Source: an uncultured Bacilli bacterium
Lineage (GTDB): Bacteria > Bacillota_I > Bacilli_A > RF39 > UBA660
DNA length: 10,407 nt
Direction: 5' to 3'
Assembly (NCBI GenBank): GCA_944336815.1
Contig: CALVLG010000027.1
Span: 1 to 10,407, forward strand
The notes under the pieces are model-generated. The model did not search any database. It saw nothing but the letters and a program-made list of their open reading frames with translations, and was not told the origin of the DNA. Positions 7,454 to 10,407 of this stretch are shown one piece after another. Both the position numbers and the translations under genes were made by a program. Numbering within the stretch: the first letter of the stretch is position 1; each line of letters starts with the position of its first letter.

Positions 7454-7481
7454 AAAAAAAACAACTTCAAATGAAGCTGTT
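7454..7481 (-). terminator. Intrinsic terminator of the tRNA-Thr transcript
   Basis: Read on the - strand, AACAGCTTC (7481-7473) pairs with GAAGTTGTT (7468-7460), 9 pairs with one G-T, around a 4-nt ATTT loop, followed by eight Ts (complement of 7454-7461). On the + strand the same site has an A-C mismatch and no T-run, so its polarity is -. Confidence 0.75.
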
Positions 7482-7491
7482 ATTATATAAA

Positions 7492-7519
7492 GAGTTCGAA
7501 ATTTACGAACTTGTTTTTT
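7492..7519 (+). terminator. Intrinsic terminator of the ligD-like gene
   Basis: GAGTTCG (7492-7498) pairs with CGAACTT (7506-7512), with one G-T pair at the base, around a 7-nt loop, followed by G and six Ts (7514-7519). It ends 2 bases before the convergent tRNA 3' end. Confidence 0.7.
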
Positions 7520-7521
7520 AA

Positions 7522-7597
7522 TGGTGCTGAAAACAGGACTCGAACCTGCGACCTACGCGTTACGAGGGCGTTGCTCTACCAACTGAGCTAATTCAGC
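7522..7597 (-). tRNA. tRNA-Thr (anticodon CGU)
   Basis: A 76-nt cloverleaf on the - strand with an encoded CCA (complement of 7522-7524). Visible parts are G1-C72 and C2-G71, D-arm GCTC/GAGC with GG in the loop, TTCGAGT in the T-loop, and the anticodon loop CTCGTAA with anticodon CGT, reading ACG (Thr). G1-C72, C2-G71, G35 and U36 are known threonine identity elements. Two stem positions are not Watson-Crick: U7-U66 in the acceptor stem and C31-C39 closing the anticodon stem. It is convergent with the ligD-like gene. Confidence 0.92.
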
Positions 7598-7609
7598 AGA
7601 ACTGTTAAT

Positions 7610-7615
7610 AGTATA
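7610..7615 (-). promoter_or_regulatory. Probable -10 element for tRNA-Thr
   Basis: On the - strand TATACT (complement of 7610-7615) lies 12 bases before the mature 5' end of the tRNA. No good -35 is visible at 16-18 bp; TTAACA (complement of 7625-7630) is too close. Confidence 0.4.
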
Positions 7616-7732
7616 ATATAAAATTGTTAAAAAAGCTAGAAAATAATAATAATTATTAAAATATATAAAAAGAACCGTAATATTAAATTATAAAAATTTC
7701 TTTAGTAAAAGTGATTTTCTTGAACAAGAGTA
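7616..7732. other. AT-rich spacer between divergent tRNA-Thr and rarA promoters
   Basis: This stretch is almost pure A/T, with a 12-base palindrome TAATAATTATTA at 7647-7658. I see no ORF with an SD, no RNA gene and no operator I can name. Its likely role is as the shared upstream region of the two divergent promoters. Confidence 0.4.
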
Positions 7733-7741
7733 TGGTATAAT
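7733..7741 (+). promoter_or_regulatory. Extended -10 promoter of rarA
   Basis: TGG followed by TATAAT (7736-7741) is a perfect TGnTATAAT. No convincing -35 is present at 16-18 bp. A start near 7748 would begin at the SD AAGATGGTGAT (7749-7760 region), with a leader of about 16 nt. Confidence 0.7.
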
Positions 7742-7763
7742 CTTTAGAAAAGATGGTGATTTT

Positions 7764-9086
7764 ATGGAACAAGCTTCTTTGTTTGAAAATGAGAGTATGC
7801 CTTTAGCTAATAGGGTTAGGCCAAACACTTTAGCGGAATTTGTTGGGCAAGAACATTTATTGGGGGAAGGGAAAATTCTAAGACAATTAATTTTGGCGGA
7901 TCAAGTTCCTTCAATGATTTTTTGGGGACCTCCTGGAGTAGGTAAAACAACTTTAGCAAAAATAATTGCTTCGACAACAAAAGCTAATTTTATTATTTTT
8001 AGTGCCGTTACAAGTGGGATTAAAGAAATTAAAGAAGTGATGGAACAAGCAGAAAAGAATCGCTTAAATGGCTTAAAAACAATTTTGTTTGTCGATGAAA
8101 TTCATCGCTTTAATAAAGCTCAGCAAGATGCTTTTTTGCCTTATGTTGAAAAGGGAAGTATTATTTTAATTGGGGCGACGACGGAAAATCCTTCTTTTGA
8201 GATTAATTCAGCCTTACTTAGTCGTTGTAAAGTTTTTGTTTTACAGGCATTAACGGAAGACAATATCGTATCTATTTTGAAACAAGCGATTAAAGATAAA
8301 AAAGGGTTTGGTAATATAACAGTTAAGATAGACGATAAATTTTTAAAATCGATTGCTGTTTATGCTAATGGTGATGCAAGAACTTCTTTAAATATGTTAG
8401 AGATGGTTTTGCTAAATAGTCCTAAAGAAAATGAAACAATCGTGGTCAATGAAAGTATTATTAAACAGTGTTTAAATCAAAAGACTCTACGTTATGATAA
8501 AAACGGGGAAGAACATTATAATTTAATTTCAGCTTTGCATAAATCTATGCGTAATAGTGATCCACAAGCAGCAATTTATTGGCTTACTAGAATGCTAGTT
8601 GGGGGTGAAGATCCTTTATATATTGCTAGAAGGCTTATTCGGTTTGCAAGTGAAGATATTGGCTTAGCTGATCCAAATGCTTTAACATTGGCTGTTTCTT
8701 GCTATCAAGCATGCCATTTTATTGGTATGCCAGAATGTTCTGTAAATTTAACAGAAGTTGTAACTTATTTTGCGGTGGCCCCAAAATCTAATTCTTTATA
8801 TGTTGCTTATGAAAAAGCTAAAAAGGATGCATTAGAAAGAATAGATGAAGGTGTTCCGTTGCATTTAAGAAATGCACCAACAAAATTAATGAGTGATCTA
8901 AATTATGGAAAAGGGTATATATATGCCCATGATACTAAAGAAAAATTAACAACTATGCAATGTCTTCCTGATTCTTTAAAAAATCAGGTGTATTATATTC
9001 CTAATAGTGATGGAAAGGAAATTCGATTTAAAGAAAGATTAGAAAAAATTGATAAATGGAAAAAAGAACATAGTAAAGAAAAATGA
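7764..9086 (+). CDS. rarA: Replication-associated recombination protein A (RarA/MgsA, AAA+ ATPase)
   Basis: A 440-residue AAA+ ATPase related to clamp-loader subunits and eukaryotic WRNIP1/Mgs1, acting at stalled replication forks in the cytoplasm. The N-terminus carries the family motif ANRVRPNTLAEFVGQEHL (15-32). Walker A is GPPGVGKT (55-62), Walker B ends in DEIH (111-114) followed by RFNKAQQDAFLP, sensor 1 is GATTENPS (137-144), and LLSRC near 152-156 holds the likely arginine finger. The C-terminal half shows the MgsA-type oligomerisation and DNA-end domain, with HYNLISALHKSMRNSDP and EDPLYIARRLIRFASEDIG. Length and motifs are typical, with no visible defect. ATG 7764 follows the SD AAGATGGTGAT with a 3-base gap after it. 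It has its own promoter, so co-transcription with the ligD-like gene is unlikely; both being DNA-repair genes may be chance. Confidence 0.96.
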   Translation: MEQASLFENESMPLANRVRPNTLAEFVGQEHLLGEGKILRQLILADQVPSMIFWGPPGVGKTTLAKIIASTTKANFIIFSAVTSGIKEIKEVMEQAEKNRLNGLKTILFVDEIHRFNKAQQDAFLPYVEKGSIILIGATTENPSFEINSALLSRCKVFVLQALTEDNIVSILKQAIKDKKGFGNITVKIDDKFLKSIAVYANGDARTSLNMLEMVLLNSPKENETIVVNESIIKQCLNQKTLRYDKNGEEHYNLISALHKSMRNSDPQAAIYWLTRMLVGGEDPLYIARRLIRFASEDIGLADPNALTLAVSCYQACHFIGMPECSVNLTEVVTYFAVAPKSNSLYVAYEKAKKDALERIDEGVPLHLRNAPTKLMSDLNYGKGYIYAHDTKEKLTTMQCLPDSLKNQVYYIPNSDGKEIRFKERLEKIDKWKKEHSKEK

Positions 9087-9187
9087 AATTAACTTTGTTT
9101 GAATAGATTTCTTAATGGAGCGATTTTATTTTAATTAGTATTTTTTACAAATTCATTTAAGTTCTCATTAAATAGTCTTGTTTTTTA

Positions 9188-9216
9188 TTGATAATTCATT
9201 TGATGTATGGTAAGAT
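9188..9216 (+). promoter_or_regulatory. Promoter of the FtsZ-family gene
   Basis: TTGATA (9188-9193, 5/6 match to TTGACA), a 17-bp spacer and TAAGAT (9211-9216, 5/6 match to TATAAT) preceded by TGG, which is an extended -10. It is the most complete sigma-A-type promoter in the window. The predicted start is near 9223. Confidence 0.75.
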
Positions 9217-9270
9217 GGCGCTAGATGTGAAAAGTATAAATTATGAAATTTTTAGCTTTTAAGAATAGTC

Positions 9271-9276
9271 AGGAGG
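9271..9276 (+). promoter_or_regulatory. Strong ribosome-binding site of the FtsZ-family gene
   Basis: AGGAGG sits 7 bases before ATG 9284, the closest match to the consensus core in the window. It fixes the start. The leader from about 9223 is near 60 nt, longer than the other leaders here, with no hairpin I can defend. Confidence 0.8.
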
Positions 9277-9283
9277 GTTTAAT

Positions 9284-10225
9284 ATGAATGAAAGTTTAAA
9301 AATTACAAAGATAAAAGTATTTGGTGTCGGTGACGGGGGAAATAACGCAGTTAATCGAATGATTGAAGAAGGCATAAACGGTGCCGAATTTTACGCTGTA
9401 AATACTGATTTACAAGCACTTAATGTTAGTAAAGCAATCAATAAAATTCAAATTGGAGCGGGAATTGCCGAAGAAAAAGGTGCAAATTCTAGTTTAGAAG
9501 TTGGAAGAAAATCTGCTTTAGAAAACAAAAAAGAAATTGAAGAAGCTGTAAAAGGCGCAGATATGGTCTTTGTTGTCAGTGGTCTTGGTGGCGGAACAGG
9601 TACTGGAGCAGCTCCAGTTATTGCCGAAATTGCTCAAGAAGCTGGTGCTTTAACAATTGCTATTGTAACGAAACCTTTTCATTTTGAAGGCGAAGAAAGA
9701 ATGAAACATGCCTTAGTTGGGTTAGAAGAGTTAAAGAAACATGTTGATACTTTAATTATCGTTCCAACTGATGGTTTAAGAGATGTTACTGATAATTTAA
9801 CAGCAGACAAAGAAATGTTTAAAGAGGTAGATAATATTTTATATCATGATGTTCGATCTATTTCTGATTTGATTAATGTTACTGGAATTGTAAATATTGA
9901 TTTTGATGATATTAAAAATGTTATGGAAAAGTCTGGTACTGCTTTGATTGGTATCGGTATGGGCATTGGAGATAATAGAGCGACAGAAGCAGCACGTCAG
10001 GCTATATTAAACGCTTCTTTTGAAACAACACTTGATGGTGCAACTGATGCAATTATAAATATTACCGGCGATGACTCTTTAAACTTGCGTGAAATTGAAG
10101 AAGTAGTAAAAACGATGCGTGATGCTGCTGGTAGCGATATTAGGGTTATCTTTGGTGCTATTCAAAACGCTAATTTAACTAAAGAAGTAATTGTAACTGT
10201 TATTTTAATGGGGTTTGAAAAATAG
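9284..10225 (+). CDS. ftsZ: FtsZ-family tubulin-like GTPase, short and divergent
   Basis: A 313-residue FtsZ-family protein. Clear family marks are VNTD (39-42), the tubulin signature GGGTGTG (102-108), FEGEER (134-139), VDNIL (182-186), ISDLI (193-197), the catalytic T7 loop NIDFDDIK (204-211, with Asp206 and Asp209) and the final strand VIVTVI. FtsZ forms the GTP-dependent division ring. Several usual nucleotide-contact motifs differ: GVGGGG at the T1 loop reads GVGDGG (Asp17), the T3 loop GLGAGANP reads EKGANSSL (64-71), and PND(R/K)L reads PTDGL (161-165). The protein stops right after the globular domain, so the C-terminal linker and the conserved peptide that binds FtsA, SepF or EzrA are absent; typical FtsZ is about 350-400 residues. 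It is not next to ftsA or other dcw genes. It is either a paralogue of a normal ftsZ elsewhere or an unusual sole copy. Confidence 0.88.
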   Translation: MNESLKITKIKVFGVGDGGNNAVNRMIEEGINGAEFYAVNTDLQALNVSKAINKIQIGAGIAEEKGANSSLEVGRKSALENKKEIEEAVKGADMVFVVSGLGGGTGTGAAPVIAEIAQEAGALTIAIVTKPFHFEGEERMKHALVGLEELKKHVDTLIIVPTDGLRDVTDNLTADKEMFKEVDNILYHDVRSISDLINVTGIVNIDFDDIKNVMEKSGTALIGIGMGIGDNRATEAARQAILNASFETTLDGATDAIINITGDDSLNLREIEEVVKTMRDAAGSDIRVIFGAIQNANLTKEVIVTVILMGFEK

Positions 10226-10407
10226 CGATAAGAATTAAGCATATTATCTTGATTGATATTTTGGTATTAATAAATTTATTGATTGGTATATTAAATTATT
10301 TAATTGTGGAAGGCTTTGTTTAAAATAAAGAAAGGCTCTTTGTCAAATCGTGTTGGTAGAGAATAAATTTGATAAATGAAATGATATGTGAGAGTGATTT
10401 GAAATCA
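10226..10407 (+). other. AT-rich region after the FtsZ-family gene, no gene seen
   Basis: The 182 bases hold no ORF with an SD and no RNA gene. A weak 5-bp inverted repeat (GATAA/TTATC) follows the stop, and an imperfect direct repeat AAGGCTTTGT (10310-10319) / AAGGCTCTTTGT (10332-10343) is present. I found no convincing terminator for the FtsZ-family gene. Confidence 0.4.

Noticed and set aside
7647..7658. Palindrome TAATAATTATTA as an operator
   Set aside because: In a stretch that is almost all A/T, such palindromes arise by chance, and it matches no operator I know.
9155..9183. Stem ATTTAA/TTAAAT followed by a T-run as a rarA terminator
   Set aside because: Only six A-T pairs with a 7-nt loop and a gap before the Ts, about 70 bases past the stop; too weak to call.
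10310..10343. Imperfect direct repeat AAGGCTTTGT / AAGGCTCTTTGT
   Set aside because: Two short, unequal copies only; no array, mobile element or attachment site structure around them.
10381..10407. ATG 10381 open to the window end as a partial gene
   Set aside because: Only nine codons are visible and there is no SD in front of it.

Overview
The window is AT-rich (about one third G+C by eye). Six of the seven protein genes are bacterial housekeeping or metabolic types, all seven lie on the + strand, and there is one tRNA gene on the - strand. Ribosome-binding sites match the Bacillus-type AAGGAGGTGAT anti-SD complement. Trp is written TGG throughout, and two genes end in TGA, so the standard bacterial code (table 11) applies, not the Mycoplasma code. 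Together with pyruvate:ferredoxin oxidoreductase (PFOR), RarA and an FtsZ-family protein, this points to an anaerobic low-G+C Bacillota or early-branching Mycoplasmatota-like lineage, such as an uncultured gut Bacilli group. That placement is inference; no marker gene fixes it.

Layout: a polyprenyl-phosphate-type family 2 glycosyltransferase (28-969); a membrane-anchored alpha/beta hydrolase (1030-1962); nifJ-type PFOR (2020-5370); a secreted or membrane-anchored thioredoxin-like protein with a CGFC motif (5446-6072); a LigD-like protein with phosphoesterase and polymerase domains but no ligase domain (6125-7444); a convergent tRNA-Thr(CGU) on the - strand (7522-7597); rarA (7764-9086); and a short, divergent FtsZ-family protein (9284-10225). 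The last 182 bases hold no gene I can support.

The genes do not form one pathway. Most appear to be single-gene transcription units. Repeatedly, a stem-loop terminator at or just past the stop codon is followed within tens of bases by an extended -10 promoter (TGnTATAAT type), a very short leader and an SD. The ligD-like gene is the exception: its SD lies in the right arm of a long hairpin whose T-run ends at the ATG.

The points most worth a second look are the FtsZ-family protein (several altered nucleotide-site motifs and no C-terminal tail), the ligase-less LigD with its hairpin-covered start, and the tRNA-Thr with two stem mismatches. I saw no CRISPR array, insertion sequence, phage gene or recognisable defence system.
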